DNA from: Rheinheimera soli
GTDB lineage: Bacteria > Pseudomonadota > Gammaproteobacteria > Enterobacterales > Alteromonadaceae
Direction of reading: 5' to 3'
Assembly (NCBI RefSeq): GCF_021290985.1
Contig: NZ_JAJOYU010000020.1
Span: 1 to 64,000 of the forward strand
DNA: 64,000 nucleotides
Both the position numbers and the translations under genes were made by a program. The notes below the pieces were generated by a model. It was given only the letters and a program-made list of their open reading frames with translations. It was not told the origin of the DNA and searched no databases. Shown here in pieces: positions 32,418 to 43,729 of the stretch; position 1 is the first letter of the stretch, and each line of letters starts with the position of its first letter.

Positions 32418-32607
32418 TATTTCCCCAAAAATTATAAAAATGTGGTTGTCGAAGATAGTCCGCCCGCAAGTCGAGTTTGTCCACCATCGTTCTTGATTTC
32501 CATTCGTGCCAAACTAACGCCGACGTACCTCTATTTCAACAAATTTTTCGGAACAGCCGACAAATCCGCGCAGCCAATAAAAAACTACCAGCCCCTCCCA
32601 ACTCCCC

Positions 32608-33618
32608 CTACCTTTGTGGCGCATCGGCCACCGAGTCCCTTTCCACCAACTGCGGTATAAATAAATGCGTTCTGCTTTCTGGTTCTATGCTGGTGTCGCT
32701 GAGTTGTATCGCCAGTTTGGTGGCGTAACTGGCCATTTCTTCGACTGGGTAATGCATAGTAGTTAAACGGGGGCGGCAAGCGCGGCTTACTATTAAATCG
32801 TCAAACCCTATCACGGACACATCTTCCGGTACGCGCAGGCCTGCGGCAAATAAGGCGTGAATAGCGCCTATCGCCATTAAGTCGTTGTAGGCCAAAAGTG
32901 CGGTAAATTTAATGCCTTTAGTCAGTAAGGCCTGCACTGCTTGCTCTCCACCTTCCATATTGGCGGTGGACTCTTCAATAGCAGCTTCGGCTAAGTGTAA
33001 ACCCGCCAGTTTGAGTGATTCACGAATGCCCTGCAGCCGAAAACCCGGGTCGCCGTTTTGGTAAATACTGGTGATCACCGCAAAATTTTTATGGCCTCTA
33101 TTAATCAAATAATCTGTGGCCTGGCGCGCGCCAGCCACATTATCCAACCAGACACAGCGGTTGGCGATAGCGGGCATATAGCGGTTGATCAGCACCAACC
33201 CTGGGATTTCTTTTGCCAGCTTCAGTAAGGTTTTTTCATCTGAATATTCGCTGTGCAGAATAATGGCCTGACAGTTGTGATCCCTAAGCGAATCAATAGC
33301 CTCCTGCTCCGACTTAGTCTCGTATAACGAGTTACTCATCAGCAGTTTGTAGTTGTTTTCACGCGCGCCTTTTTCGACACCACTGGCCAGGCTGCCAAAA
33401 AATGGCATCGACAGTTTAGGTGTAACCACGCCCAGCGTATTGGTGGTTTTGCTGACCAGAGCACGGGCATTGCTGTTCGGTCTGTAACCTAACTCAGCAA
33501 TAACCTTTTTCACCCGTGCACGACAGGCTTCGCCTACCTGATGACCGTCGTGGATCACCCGGGACACCGTAGCTATCGACACCCCAGCTACTTTTGCTAC
33601 ATCTTTGATTGTGACCAT
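32608..33618 (-). CDS. LacI/GalR-family transcriptional regulator
   Basis: 336 residues. Classic LacI DNA-binding domain (MVTIKDVAKVAGVSIATVSRVIHDGHQVGEACRARVKKVIAELGYRPNSNARALVSKTTNTLGVV, about 1-60) and a periplasmic-binding-like effector domain (about 61-330). It is the last minus-strand gene of the galactoside locus and most likely its regulator; the inducer would be galactose or a galactoside. A perfect GGTAAACGTTTACC palindrome of LacI-family type lies in the promoter of the TonB receptor at the other end of the locus. Confidence 0.92.
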   Translation of the reverse strand: MVTIKDVAKVAGVSIATVSRVIHDGHQVGEACRARVKKVIAELGYRPNSNARALVSKTTNTLGVVTPKLSMPFFGSLASGVEKGARENNYKLLMSNSLYETKSEQEAIDSLRDHNCQAIILHSEYSDEKTLLKLAKEIPGLVLINRYMPAIANRCVWLDNVAGARQATDYLINRGHKNFAVITSIYQNGDPGFRLQGIRESLKLAGLHLAEAAIEESTANMEGGEQAVQALLTKGIKFTALLAYNDLMAIGAIHALFAAGLRVPEDVSVIGFDDLIVSRACRPRLTTMHYPVEEMASYATKLAIQLSDTSIEPESRTHLFIPQLVERDSVADAPQR

Positions 33619-33715
33619 AATTTCTGCTTTTCTTTTTTATTGTTGTTTATACCCCGCGTATCTGAAGTTGCAGCTTTATTGGCCGCAATGCCAACTGACC
33701 CTGGGTATATGAAAA

Positions 33716-35161
33716 TTAAATTGATTCTGAACCCTGATTTTGATCTTTTGTTTTAGCTAAAGCCAGACTGATTTGCTGACTACCTTGGGCATCCAGATGA
33801 TAACCCCGGACTATAAATAAAGAACACAAGGCGAACAGCATAGTGCCCAACGCCAAAATAACCCGCATAGCGAAAATACTGTCCGGGTTTTGTGCTGCGG
33901 CTTGCTGCGCATCAAAACCAATCAGGTTGAGTGACAAACCTGCGACTAATAGCGCCAGCGCTGCACTTAAACTGGTAACCCAGCTATGAATAGCGACAAA
34001 CACACCTTCGCGGCGCTGGCCATGTTTTAGCTCATCTTCATCACATAAATCCGCCATCATAGAGGGGATTAACATGGTCATGGCAGTCCAGGCTGCGGTA
34101 CACAAGAGTGCATCTAACCAAATCCAACCGTAGCCCTCTGGCGTAAAAATAAACCACTTGCAGGCACCGCCTACTAAAGTCACGGCATAAATCAGCTGCA
34201 TCGCTTTAATTTTGCCGACACGGGATGATAAAGCATAGATCAGCGGCACTGTCAGAAAACCAAAAGCGGCATAGGCCATCGACAACCAGCCTTTAAAAAT
34301 TGCGCCCTGAGCTATATCGCCATCGGCAATAAAATACACCAGCAGGTAATAATCCATACTGGCAGTAAAAGCGCCGCCGGCCATCTGTAACACAGTCAGC
34401 AACAATAACACCCGCAAACCTTTGTTTGATTTCAGCGTTTTTAAGCTTTGCCCTAAAGTCACAGGCGGAAAAGCGACAGAAGAACGTTGGACTATTTCTT
34501 TGCTGTAACAAGCGGCTAAAGTGCCCAGCAGGCCAAAAATAAACAAGGCAACACCCCAGCCGACATAACGAATACCGACAAAAACCGAACTGAATATCGC
34601 CAGTTGTGCCAGCGGAAATAACCACTGATACAACAAAGAACCTAGCTTCAGAAAATAGGTGGTAAAGCCCATAATTTCTGTGCGCTGATGGTAATCCGGG
34701 CTCATTTCATAGGATAAGCAGGTCATAGGCACAGACATAAAAGTGGCGGCTACATAAAACAGCAGGGAAAAAACTACAAAATACAATAGATGAGCCAGTT
34801 CGCCCCAGCCTGAGGGCACCATCCAAATCAAACCAAAAAACAAACAACAGGCCCAACTGGCGAGCAAAATAAAAGGCCGTCTGCGGCCAAAACGGCTTTG
34901 ATGATGATCAGATAAATGCCCGACCCAAGGGCCTAATAAAGTACCAAGCAACAGCGGTAAAGTAAGAGCAAGCCCGAGTAAAAATGGGTCTACCCCCAGG
35001 GTCATCTGATAAAAAGGAATAGCCAGTACACTGACACTTTGCTGGGCAAAAAACATCGCAAAAAAGCCAGCGCCAAGCGCCAGCTTTTGAGTGCCCGAAA
35101 CCCGTATCGACCCTGATGTCGATGCAGACGGTGTTGTGCTTTGGTGCAGTGGCTTTGCCAT
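33716..35161 (-). CDS. MFS sugar transporter (SLC45/GPH-like)
   Basis: 481 residues with about 12 membrane segments. The loop after TM2 carries GHLSDHHQSRFGRRRPFIL, the signature of the SLC45/sucrose-proton symporter-like MFS group. It likely imports a disaccharide or hexose across the inner membrane. It lies between the LacI regulator and the GH5 gene in the same orientation, as part of the galactoside locus, and complements the SSS transporter upstream. Confidence 0.85.
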   Translation of the reverse strand: MAKPLHQSTTPSASTSGSIRVSGTQKLALGAGFFAMFFAQQSVSVLAIPFYQMTLGVDPFLLGLALTLPLLLGTLLGPWVGHLSDHHQSRFGRRRPFILLASWACCLFFGLIWMVPSGWGELAHLLYFVVFSLLFYVAATFMSVPMTCLSYEMSPDYHQRTEIMGFTTYFLKLGSLLYQWLFPLAQLAIFSSVFVGIRYVGWGVALFIFGLLGTLAACYSKEIVQRSSVAFPPVTLGQSLKTLKSNKGLRVLLLLTVLQMAGGAFTASMDYYLLVYFIADGDIAQGAIFKGWLSMAYAAFGFLTVPLIYALSSRVGKIKAMQLIYAVTLVGGACKWFIFTPEGYGWIWLDALLCTAAWTAMTMLIPSMMADLCDEDELKHGQRREGVFVAIHSWVTSLSAALALLVAGLSLNLIGFDAQQAAAQNPDSIFAMRVILALGTMLFALCSLFIVRGYHLDAQGSQQISLALAKTKDQNQGSESI

Positions 35162-35245
35162 AGCACTCCTGTGCTGAGGGATTAAATCAAAAACAAAGCC
35201 GATTATAGGCCTGTGCTGAAAACTGACGCAACACAGGCCCTTAAA

Positions 35246-37813
35246 CTATGGCTTTTGGATCAAACTCACTTCCGCCAGCTCCACACCATGCCAGCCCTTG
35301 GCTTCGGCTGGGCTATAGGCGCTCTGATTAAACATCAACTGTATACCCTGCAACTGCTGAAGCTCATTGAGGTTCAGCCGTAAACCCTGCTCCACTTTGG
35401 GCGCAAAGACTGGCATAAACATAGGGTAGGCCTGAGTCATCAGCGTATCGGTTTGCTTTAGTTTATGCAGAGGAACTAACAGATACTGCCAGTCAGTGCC
35501 CACTTTCAGCTCTGTGCCATAAGCAATACCGTCTTTATCCAATAAAGCGAACTTCAACTGTTCCGGCTGTTTGACGGCACGGATTTTCAGCGCCACAGTG
35601 TCGTAGCCTTTCAAATTACGTTGTAGCAGGCTGTTATCAGCAGACAAAGTGGTTTTAAGCAGTGCCGCAGCTTGAGGTGTTTCTAAAGAATCCACCCCTA
35701 GTTGCAAAGCTAAACCTGCACCTGAACTGTCGGCAACAACACGTTGCGTCACAGTCGCATCTTTTGGATAGAGGCTGTTTTGTCTGTCCGAAGTGGCATC
35801 GAATAACGCCACAGGCTGGCCTTGTGGTTTTACCGCCATTGTCCAGTACTGTGTTTTACTGACAAAATCCCAATCTTCTGGTGAGCCAGCAGCGGCACCA
35901 GGGAAAGTATGTTTTTTGCCATCAGCTGTCACCACAAAGGCATATTCCAGTAAACCTGTCTGAGTCCAGTCTTTTGGCATAGCAAGCTGATAGTGACCAC
36001 TGACAGCAAGGCTTTGCTGCATATCAAAAGCGGTAAACTTGTGGTGCCCAAGATAACGTAACATCAGCTGCACTTTTTCAGGCTTCACCAAAGCGCCTAT
36101 ATCCACCTTAAAGCTAAACGAGTCGCCCAGATGGCTTTGACGCTGATTCTGATGCACTAAAGCCAGTTCAGTCGATTGCGGTTTTGGCAGATAAAAATCT
36201 GTCTCTACTTTCTTCGCATACTGCTGTGCCAACGCGGCTTTGGCGGTCAGTAAGTACACACCGGGGCGCACTGTCACCTCGCCATCAACGGCAGATGCAG
36301 TTGCTGTATTGCCGCTATTTACGCCTTTCAGTTGATAGCTGTTACCCAAATCCGCCAGCGTCAGCTTCAATTGCTGAGCAGTCGGATACAAACGCCCTAC
36401 TTCGCGGCTTAAACTGGAATTCTGATAAGGATCCTGCAAGGTCAGTAAGTCTGGGTAGACTTCTAAACGCCAGACACCATCCGCTACTTTATCGAGGAAA
36501 TAAGCACCAGAGCCACTGTATTTAGCTACAGAAGACGAACCAACACCGGCAATAGCAGTCAGCTTAGCTGCAGCTTTTGGCACAACTTTGGTACTGTTGC
36601 TGTAGAAAAACTGCTGTGGAGTATTAAGCACAGACAGATTCTGCTGATAATCCAAAGTCACAGCAGCAAAGCTATTGCTGGCCGGATAGTCCGCTACCTT
36701 TTCAGCACGCTTCTGAGTACGAAAGACTTCAGCAGCAATTTTTAAGCTGATGGCTTTTTCCGGTGTATACAACAAATTCAGATGGTGAGTGTTGTATTCA
36801 GAGTTGGTATGAGCCACAGCCGCAGCATCATAAGCAAACTGAGTGGCCCACTGAAACCCAGCTTCACGGAAACTGCGCGCCATAGCCGGGAACATCACAG
36901 AGCTTGCCACATCGGCCGCATCAAACTCGTACACCATTTTGGCTTTAGTAGCGCACTGGCTGATGCCGGCAAAAGGATTGGTGTAATGCGCAACAGCTGG
37001 CAACATATTGGCCAGAATAGTACTGCCTTTAACCAAACCCGTTGGATACCACTGATAAGACACGCCATCTATGCTGGTATTGCATAAAGCTTGGGCAAAA
37101 GGCTGATCATCCCCCTGCTCACTGGTGTTGTAAAACAAAGGTTTAGTGACACCAGCGGCACGAATGGTACTGATTAAGTCTTCAATATAAGCCGCACTTT
37201 GCGCAGGTGCTATTTCGTGTTTAGGTTCGTTAAAAATCTCAAAGGCGATGATATTGTCGTCCTGCTGATAGCTTTTCCCTGTCAGCGGATTGACGTGCTT
37301 AAACAGCTGAGTCAGATAGTTTTTCTGCGCTGCAATAGCATCTGGCGACTGATTCATCTGACTTTTGCTGAAAAAAGTAGAAAAACCATATTCCACCGGA
37401 TCCGGCTCAGGGTAACCACTGCCCCACCAGCCGATAGGCGTAATCACTACCTTGATGCCTTTTTCTTTTAAGCGCAGCAGCAGGTAATCAAATAATTGCA
37501 GGTGAATATTGTCCTGCAAATTGCCCTCTTTATCGGCCAGTAATCTGTCCCATAAATGCACGCGGTAAGCGTCCAGCCCTAAACGGGCAATATGATCCAC
37601 ATCCATGTCGATGGCAGCGCGATGATCCACGCCAACACGTTCAACAGAGCGATAACCATAAGCAAAAGGCACACTGTAATTCACACCAAAAAGCGCAACT
37701 TCAGAACCGTCTTGCCACAGCATGACGCCATCTTTTACCGACACAGGGTTAGCAGTGGCAGCGGCGCTAAACAGCGTCGCGACCAAAGCTACAGAAAGGA
37801 GTTTCTGTTTCAT
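35246..37813 (-). CDS. Secreted GH5-like glycoside hydrolase
   Basis: About 855 residues; start at 37813 gives a clean signal peptide (MKQKLLSVALVATLFSAAATA). ATG 37825 is possible but overlaps the symporter stop. The N-terminal TIM barrel (about 25-380) has RVHLWDRL, PIGWWGSGYPEPDP, acid/base E196 in FEIFNEPKH and nucleophile E296 in KMVYEFDAAD, as in clan A GH5. The C-terminal half has beta-sandwich modules, including a carbohydrate-binding-like end (LNLNELQQLQGIQLMFNQSAY). In this setting it probably cleaves a beta-linked galactose- or mannose-containing oligosaccharide; specificity cannot be read. Confidence 0.82.
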   Translation of the reverse strand: MKQKLLSVALVATLFSAAATANPVSVKDGVMLWQDGSEVALFGVNYSVPFAYGYRSVERVGVDHRAAIDMDVDHIARLGLDAYRVHLWDRLLADKEGNLQDNIHLQLFDYLLLRLKEKGIKVVITPIGWWGSGYPEPDPVEYGFSTFFSKSQMNQSPDAIAAQKNYLTQLFKHVNPLTGKSYQQDDNIIAFEIFNEPKHEIAPAQSAAYIEDLISTIRAAGVTKPLFYNTSEQGDDQPFAQALCNTSIDGVSYQWYPTGLVKGSTILANMLPAVAHYTNPFAGISQCATKAKMVYEFDAADVASSVMFPAMARSFREAGFQWATQFAYDAAAVAHTNSEYNTHHLNLLYTPEKAISLKIAAEVFRTQKRAEKVADYPASNSFAAVTLDYQQNLSVLNTPQQFFYSNSTKVVPKAAAKLTAIAGVGSSSVAKYSGSGAYFLDKVADGVWRLEVYPDLLTLQDPYQNSSLSREVGRLYPTAQQLKLTLADLGNSYQLKGVNSGNTATASAVDGEVTVRPGVYLLTAKAALAQQYAKKVETDFYLPKPQSTELALVHQNQRQSHLGDSFSFKVDIGALVKPEKVQLMLRYLGHHKFTAFDMQQSLAVSGHYQLAMPKDWTQTGLLEYAFVVTADGKKHTFPGAAAGSPEDWDFVSKTQYWTMAVKPQGQPVALFDATSDRQNSLYPKDATVTQRVVADSSGAGLALQLGVDSLETPQAAALLKTTLSADNSLLQRNLKGYDTVALKIRAVKQPEQLKFALLDKDGIAYGTELKVGTDWQYLLVPLHKLKQTDTLMTQAYPMFMPVFAPKVEQGLRLNLNELQQLQGIQLMFNQSAYSPAEAKGWHGVELAEVSLIQKP

Positions 37814-37815
37814 CC

Positions 37816-39378
37816 TTACCACCATGCCGTATAAAAGGCGGCCACGATCAGAGTGATCAGCACAGCATGGAAGTTAAAGCTTGGGCGGGTGTCAAAGCTG
37901 ATATCACGTAACTCCACCGCATGTGGATGCTTGCCCTGACGCTGGAATAAAGTCACCAGCACAGCTAAAGCTAAACAGCACAGGAAGACTAAACCTACGC
38001 GGTCCATAAATGGCATCTCTGGCAGCGTCATTTTGAAAATCCAGCTCAATACAGCTGAGCTGATAGCTGCGACTAAAGCGGCTGTTGCTGTAGTGCGGGC
38101 CCAGAACATACCTAATAAGAACAGCACCACAATACCTGGTGTGAAGAAGCCAGTGAATTCCTGAATATACTGGAAGGCCTGATCAAATTCGCCCAGTAAT
38201 GGCTTAGCAGTAAATACTGCAATCACCAAAGCCACCAGACTGACAATACGACCTACTTTCACATAGTGTTGCTGGCTCCGATCCTTCTTAAACTGAGAGT
38301 AAATATCCATAGTGAAAATGGTCGCGACGCTGTTGGTCATCGAAGCTAAACTCGACAAAATAGCCGCCACTAAAGCGGCAAAAATTAAGCCTTTGATACC
38401 AGATGGCATCATGCTCAGCAGTTGAGGATAGGCCTGATCCGGCTTGCTTAAATCCGGCAGTATTAACACAGCAGCAATACCAGGCAGAACCACTATCACC
38501 GGCATTAAAATTTTCAGGAAGGCCGCAAAAATAATACCTTTTTGCGCTTCAGCTAAGTCTTTGGCCGCTAAAGTACGCTGAATAATATATTGGTTAAAAC
38601 CCCAGTAACTCAGGTTCATAATCCACATACCACCCAACAGCACAGATAAACCAGGCAGGCTGACATAATGTGGGCTGTCCGGCGTTAAAATCATATCGAA
38701 TTTGTCTGGTACTTCAGTGAGTAAGCGGTCAAAACCAGCCCATAAACCGTTACCTGCACCCAACAGTTCCAGCGACATAAAGGACAGGAACAAACCACCG
38801 CCGACCAGTAACACCACCTGAATAATGTCGGTGTAGGCCACAGCTTTTAAACCGCCATATAAGGAATAGGCCACAGATAAAGTGGCTAATATCAGCATGC
38901 TGGTGGTCATATCCACACCAGTGACTGTATTAATAGCCAGAGCACCTAACCACAAGACTGCGGTTAAGTTAACAAAGACATAAACCGCCATCCAGAATAG
39001 CGCCATGGTGGTGCGTACTCTGTTGTCAAAACGCTGCTGCAGGAACTGCGGCATGGTATAAATTTTACGTTTAAGGAAAATTGGCAGGAAAAACTTGCCG
39101 ACTATTAATAAGGTAATTGCTGCCATCCACTCGTAGGCTGCTATCGCCATGCCTATGGCATAACCAGAACCTGACATACCAATAATTTGTTCAGCCGAAA
39201 TATTAGCTGCAATTAAGGATGCACCAATAGCCCACCAGGGTAAGGTATTACCAGCCAGAAAATAGTCGTTGGTGTCTTTATCATGTCCCTTTTTTTCCCG
39301 GGAAATAAAATAAGCCAGTCCTACCAGCCCAAGCACATATATGACGAGGATCGTCAAATCTAGATTACTTAAGGTCAT
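37816..39378 (-). CDS. Sodium/solute symporter (SSS family), likely galactose/glucose
   Basis: 520 residues, about 14 membrane segments. SglT-like features: DTNDYFLAGNTLPWWAIGASLIAANISAEQIIGMSGSGYA near TM1-2, the SSS signature in AALVAAILSSLASMTNSVATIFTMDIY (about 335-361), and TGFFTPGIVVLFLLGMFWARTT. It couples Na+ to hexose uptake. AAGGATTAGT precedes the ATG. It directly follows galM in the transcription order and runs 2 nt into the GH5 gene. Confidence 0.92.
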   Translation of the reverse strand: MTLSNLDLTILVIYVLGLVGLAYFISREKKGHDKDTNDYFLAGNTLPWWAIGASLIAANISAEQIIGMSGSGYAIGMAIAAYEWMAAITLLIVGKFFLPIFLKRKIYTMPQFLQQRFDNRVRTTMALFWMAVYVFVNLTAVLWLGALAINTVTGVDMTTSMLILATLSVAYSLYGGLKAVAYTDIIQVVLLVGGGLFLSFMSLELLGAGNGLWAGFDRLLTEVPDKFDMILTPDSPHYVSLPGLSVLLGGMWIMNLSYWGFNQYIIQRTLAAKDLAEAQKGIIFAAFLKILMPVIVVLPGIAAVLILPDLSKPDQAYPQLLSMMPSGIKGLIFAALVAAILSSLASMTNSVATIFTMDIYSQFKKDRSQQHYVKVGRIVSLVALVIAVFTAKPLLGEFDQAFQYIQEFTGFFTPGIVVLFLLGMFWARTTATAALVAAISSAVLSWIFKMTLPEMPFMDRVGLVFLCCLALAVLVTLFQRQGKHPHAVELRDISFDTRPSFNFHAVLITLIVAAFYTAWW

Positions 39379-39474
39379 ACTAATCCTTACCCTGTTTTAC
39401 CCGTCATTTTTGGTACTGCGCTGCAACACCAGAACAGCCGGGCATGTCTTGTTGTTATTGTTACCAGTTTTTAA

Positions 39475-40458
39475 TTAACTGAACTTATACACTATTTGTT
39501 GCTGATACAACTCACCTGCTTTGAGCTGAGTGTCAGGGAAGCCAAGTTGATTAACAGCATCAGGCCAGCCTTGAGCTTCCAGACAAATCCCCTGCCGTGG
39601 GGCAAAAGGTGCGGCCAGAAAATTACCTGTATAAAGCTGCAAGCCAGGCTGAGTGCTTAGTACTTCAAGCTGACGGCCACTGTGGCTGGAACTTAACACC
39701 GCCATCAATTTTAACTCTGCAGCATCAGAGTCTTGCCAGATAAAGCAGTGGTCAAAACCATTGGCAAGAGCAAGCTGCTGATCCTGCTGTTTAAGCGCTG
39801 GGCCCACCAATTTAGCTTTAGTAAAGTCAAAGGCAGTACCGGCCACGGCACGACGCTCTCCGGTGGGGATAGCATGCTCATCTGTTGGCAAGTAATGTGT
39901 CGCTGTAAGCTGCAACTGATGGTTTTCAACAGAACTGCCATCGCTGTTCAAGTTGAAATAACAGTGGTTGGTTAAATTCAGCAGCGTATCTTTGCTGGAT
40001 AAAGCCAAAAAGGACAACTCGAGCTGTTTATCCACAATACGGAATTGCTGCCAGATTTGCACAGCGCCCGGATAACCCTGATCGCCATCGGCTGAGCGCA
40101 TATACAATTGCACCGAATCAGACTGCTGTTTCAGCACTTGCCATTGCTGACGGTTAAAACCAGTCACACCACCATGCAAATGATTTGGGCCATTATTACA
40201 GTCCAGTTGATAAGCCACACCATTGAGCTCAAAACGGCCTTTGGCAATACGGTTAGCAACCCGGCCTGCGGTAGCGCCCAGGTAAAACTCGTCTGTTTGG
40301 TAATCTGCTGCTTGTGGATAATTCAGCGTCAGCTCCTGACCAAACAGTCGGATAGAGCGGATTGTTGCCCCTAAAGGCAACAACTCCACTTCTAAACCCT
40401 TATTGCCACCCAGCCGGATCACTGAGTCATCAATGTCATCAATTAAAGCAGCACTCAT
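39475..40458 (-). CDS. galM: Aldose 1-epimerase (mutarotase)
   Basis: 327 residues. [35 protein letters not shown] with catalytic His, [10 protein letters not shown] with the second His, and [16 protein letters not shown] with the catalytic Glu. It interconverts beta- and alpha-galactose so GalK can act. Its start overlaps the galK stop by 4 nt, so it is coupled. Confidence 0.94.
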   Translation of the reverse strand: MSAALIDDIDDSVIRLGGNKGLEVELLPLGATIRSIRLFGQELTLNYPQAADYQTDEFYLGATAGRVANRIAKGRFELNGVAYQLDCNNGPNHLHGGVTGFNRQQWQVLKQQSDSVQLYMRSADGDQGYPGAVQIWQQFRIVDKQLELSFLALSSKDTLLNLTNHCYFNLNSDGSSVENHQLQLTATHYLPTDEHAIPTGERRAVAGTAFDFTKAKLVGPALKQQDQQLALANGFDHCFIWQDSDAAELKLMAVLSSSHSGRQLEVLSTQPGLQLYTGNFLAAPFAPRQGICLEAQGWPDAVNQLGFPDTQLKAGELYQQQIVYKFS

Positions 40459-41609
40459 GCCAAAATCTGCTCTGCGCCCTGACTGGCTGTACAGACAAAA
40501 ATACCAGCAGTTAAACCTGTTTGTGCCGGGTATTCACGTTCTACCAAAACACGGATTTCATCTACCCGGCCTTGAGGTACTAAAGCCACCACACAACCAC
40601 CAAAACCACCACCAGTCATACGGACACCACCTGTATCACCCAGGGTGTTGCCAATCATCTCCACCAGTGCATCTATAGCAGGCACAGTGATTTCAAAATC
40701 ATGTTTCATCGACAAATGAGATTCAGCCATTAAGCGGCTTAACAGTTTGATATCGTGATCGGCTAAAGCTTTAGCTGCCAATTCAGTGCGATCGTTTTCA
40801 GTGATGACATGACGGGCACGTTTGGCGACTAATGGATCCAATTCGCTCTGCTTAGCGGCAAAAGTAGTCCAACTGACATCCCGTAAGGCTTTGACACCAA
40901 AAATAGCTGCGGCTTCTTCACACTGACGACGGCGGGTGTTGTATTCGCTGTCCACCAGACCCCGTTTTACATTGGAGTTGATAATCATCACAGCCATATC
41001 TGTGGGCACAGAGACAGGCGTGCTGTCCAAACTACGGCAGTCGATCAGCAAGGCATGAGCAACTTTGCCCTGCGCAGAAATCAGCTGATCCATAATGCCG
41101 CAGTTACAACCAACAAAGTTGTTTTCTGCATGCTGACCATTGAGTGCATTATCACGGCTGGATAATTCAACGCCCGCCAAAGTGCTGTACGTCAGGCCCA
41201 AAGCGACTTCTAACGAAGCTGATGAGCTTAAACCTACACCTTGTGGCACATTACCGCTGATGGCTAAATCGCAACCGACCAGATTAAAACCTTTTTGCAT
41301 CAGGCTGTTGGCCACACCACGCACATAGTTTGCCCATTGGTATTGTGGATGTTTATCCAGCGGAAATGTCAGTTCAAACTCATCCACTTGCTGCTGATAA
41401 TCCAGCGCCAGTACCCGAACTTTGTTGTCATTGCGACGACTGGCCACAACCACGGTGTCGTAGTTAATAGCGCATGGCAATACAAATCCATCGTTGTAGT
41501 CGGTGTGTTCGCCAATCAGATTAACCCGGCCCGGCGCTCTGAACGCAAATTCGCCCTGCTGCTGGTAATGTTCGGCAAATGCCTGTTGTACTTGTTGCAC
41601 TAATTCCAT
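40455..41609 (-). CDS. galK: Galactokinase
   Basis: 384 residues. GHMP kinase motifs: galactose signature [19 protein letters not shown] (about 27-45), ATP loop [14 protein letters not shown] (about 124), and the C-terminal [19 protein letters not shown] (about 335). It phosphorylates alpha-galactose to galactose-1-phosphate. Between galT (5 nt) and galM (4-nt overlap) in the Leloir operon. Confidence 0.96.
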   Translation of the reverse strand: MELVQQVQQAFAEHYQQQGEFAFRAPGRVNLIGEHTDYNDGFVLPCAINYDTVVVASRRNDNKVRVLALDYQQQVDEFELTFPLDKHPQYQWANYVRGVANSLMQKGFNLVGCDLAISGNVPQGVGLSSSASLEVALGLTYSTLAGVELSSRDNALNGQHAENNFVGCNCGIMDQLISAQGKVAHALLIDCRSLDSTPVSVPTDMAVMIINSNVKRGLVDSEYNTRRRQCEEAAAIFGVKALRDVSWTTFAAKQSELDPLVAKRARHVITENDRTELAAKALADHDIKLLSRLMAESHLSMKHDFEITVPAIDALVEMIGNTLGDTGGVRMTGGGFGGCVVALVPQGRVDEIRVLVEREYPAQTGLTAGIFVCTASQGAEQILA

Positions 41610-41614
41610 CTGGT

Positions 41615-42688
41615 TTAAACCTTGCTCTGCTGTTTGTAATGCACAGGGCTTTGCTCTTTTAAGCGTTCAGCGGCCTGTTCAGGAGTCATATCACGTTGGG
41701 TTTCAGCCAGCATTTCGTAGCCCACCATAAATTTCTTAATGGTGGCTGAGCGTAATAACGGCGGGTAAAAATGGCCATGCAATTGCCAGTGTTCGATGTT
41801 TTCAGCAGTATCAGCATCCCCGCTTTCATTCTGATATGGCGCACTGTGCCAGCCCATTGAATAAGGGAAAGAACACTGGAACAGGTTGTCGTAGCGAATG
41901 GTAATTTGCTGAAGAATATCGGCCAAAGCAGCTTGCTGCTCTGGGGTTAAGTCTTCCATCCGGCGTACATGGGCTTTTGGCAACACCAGGGTTTCAAATG
42001 GCCAGCTGGCCCAGAATGGCACGACCACTAACCAGTGCTCGTTTTCAACCACAGTGCGCTCGCCACTTTGTTGTTCCAGCGCGGCATAATTTAATAACAG
42101 GTTTTTGCCATGTTTAGCTAAATACTCACGCTGCGCTTCATCAGCTTTGGCTGGTAAGGTAGGCACTGTGCTGTTGGCCCAAATCTGACCATGAGGATGC
42201 GGATTGGAGCAGCCATTAATAGCACCTTTGTTTTCAAACACCTGCACCCAGTTGTAGGTTTTTGATAAGTCCTGGTACTGACGGATCCATTCTTCCACTA
42301 TGTTCTGAATCTCAGCCACGCACAACTCTGGCATGGTCAGGCTGTGATCCGGTGAATAACAAATGACTCTGCTGGTACCGCGCTCGGCTTTTAATACAAA
42401 TAAATCATCATCTGAGCGCTGATAAAAAGGCGTATCTGCGGTTAAAGCGGCAAAGTCATTGGTAAAGACATAAGGCTTTTTATAGTCAGGATTCAAATCA
42501 CCGGAAATACGGGTGTTGGTTGGACATAAAAAACAGCTGTGATCATAAGACGGATTCTGCTCTGTGGCTGCAGTTTCAATCTGCCCCTGCCATGGTCTTT
42601 TAGCTCTGTGTGGTGACACCAGCACCCAATCCCCCGTTAAGGGATTGTATCTGCGATGCGGATGATCTTTTGCATTAAATTCAGACAT
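41615..42688 (-). CDS. galT: Galactose-1-phosphate uridylyltransferase
   Basis: 357 residues. N-terminal [22 protein letters not shown], zinc-site [12 protein letters not shown], catalytic [10 protein letters not shown] with the nucleophilic His of HPH, and a C-terminal His-rich [18 protein letters not shown]. It exchanges UMP between UDP-glucose and galactose-1-phosphate. Operon member between galE and galK. Confidence 0.96.
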   Translation of the reverse strand: MSEFNAKDHPHRRYNPLTGDWVLVSPHRAKRPWQGQIETAATEQNPSYDHSCFLCPTNTRISGDLNPDYKKPYVFTNDFAALTADTPFYQRSDDDLFVLKAERGTSRVICYSPDHSLTMPELCVAEIQNIVEEWIRQYQDLSKTYNWVQVFENKGAINGCSNPHPHGQIWANSTVPTLPAKADEAQREYLAKHGKNLLLNYAALEQQSGERTVVENEHWLVVVPFWASWPFETLVLPKAHVRRMEDLTPEQQAALADILQQITIRYDNLFQCSFPYSMGWHSAPYQNESGDADTAENIEHWQLHGHFYPPLLRSATIKKFMVGYEMLAETQRDMTPEQAAERLKEQSPVHYKQQSKV

Positions 42689-42708
42689 CTACTACTCCAA
42701 CCTTGTTC

Positions 42709-43725
42709 TTAATTCTTCGGATAACCCTGCGGGTTCAACTTCTGCCACTTCCAGCTATCCGCCACCATTTGATCCAAACCACGCTCGGCTTTCCAGTTGA
42801 GTTTTTCTGCGGCTAAAGACGGGTCACCGTAATAACAGCCAATATCACCCGGACGACGAGGAGCCACCTGATAGGCAATCAGCTGACCAGAAATACGACG
42901 GTAAGCGTCGACCATTTCCAGCACAGAAACGCCCTGACCAGTGCCTAAGTTAAATACATGAAAACCCGCATTCTGATGCAGCGTTTCTAAGGCTTTGACA
43001 TGACCAGAAGCTAAATCACAAACATGGATATAATCCCGCACACCCGTGCCGTCCGGTGTATCGTAATCATCACCAAAGACAGATAAATAAGGCCTGCGGC
43101 CTATAGCCACCTGATTAATAAAAGGCATCAGGTTATTTGGAATACCGTTTGGGTCTTCACCAATCAGGCCCGACTCATGCGCGCCTACAGGGTTAAAGTA
43201 ACGCAGCACTATGGCACTGAAATCACTTTGAGCCACGACCAGGTCAGACATCATCTGCTCCACCATCAGCTTGGAACGGCCATAAGGACTTTCAGGATGG
43301 ACAGCAAAATCTTCCCGTATAGGTGAAGATACCGGCTCGCCATAGACTGTGGCGGAGGAGCTGAACACCAGAGTTTTCACCTGATGCTTTAGCATCACTT
43401 GCATCAGCAAGCCTGAGGCACTGACATTGTTTTCATAATAAAACAAAGGTTTAGCGACAGATTCACCAACAGCTTTAGACCCGGCAAAGTGGATCACTGC
43501 ATCCACTTGTTCAGCGGCAAAAATAGTAGAAAGCGCCTTTTCATCACGGACATCGGCCTGATAGAACTGGATGTTCTGGCCAGTCAGTTGCTCCACCCGC
43601 TTTAACGCCTCAACACTACTGTTACTCAGGTTGTCGACCACCACCACCTGATGGCCACAATTGAGTAACTCCAGACAAGTATGAGAGCCTATATAACCAG
43701 CGCCGCCCGTGACTAAAATACGCAT
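42709..43725 (-). CDS. galE: UDP-glucose 4-epimerase
   Basis: 338 residues, extended SDR fold: [13 protein letters not shown] loop, VDNLSNSS, catalytic Ser/Tyr/Lys in FSSSATVYG and [41 protein letters not shown]. It regenerates UDP-glucose for GalT. The GH2 gene's stop is 4 nt upstream of its start in transcription order. Confidence 0.96.
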   Translation of the reverse strand: MRILVTGGAGYIGSHTCLELLNCGHQVVVVDNLSNSSVEALKRVEQLTGQNIQFYQADVRDEKALSTIFAAEQVDAVIHFAGSKAVGESVAKPLFYYENNVSASGLLMQVMLKHQVKTLVFSSSATVYGEPVSSPIREDFAVHPESPYGRSKLMVEQMMSDLVVAQSDFSAIVLRYFNPVGAHESGLIGEDPNGIPNNLMPFINQVAIGRRPYLSVFGDDYDTPDGTGVRDYIHVCDLASGHVKALETLHQNAGFHVFNLGTGQGVSVLEMVDAYRRISGQLIAYQVAPRRPGDIGCYYGDPSLAAEKLNWKAERGLDQMVADSWKWQKLNPQGYPKN

Positions 43726-43729
43726 ACTG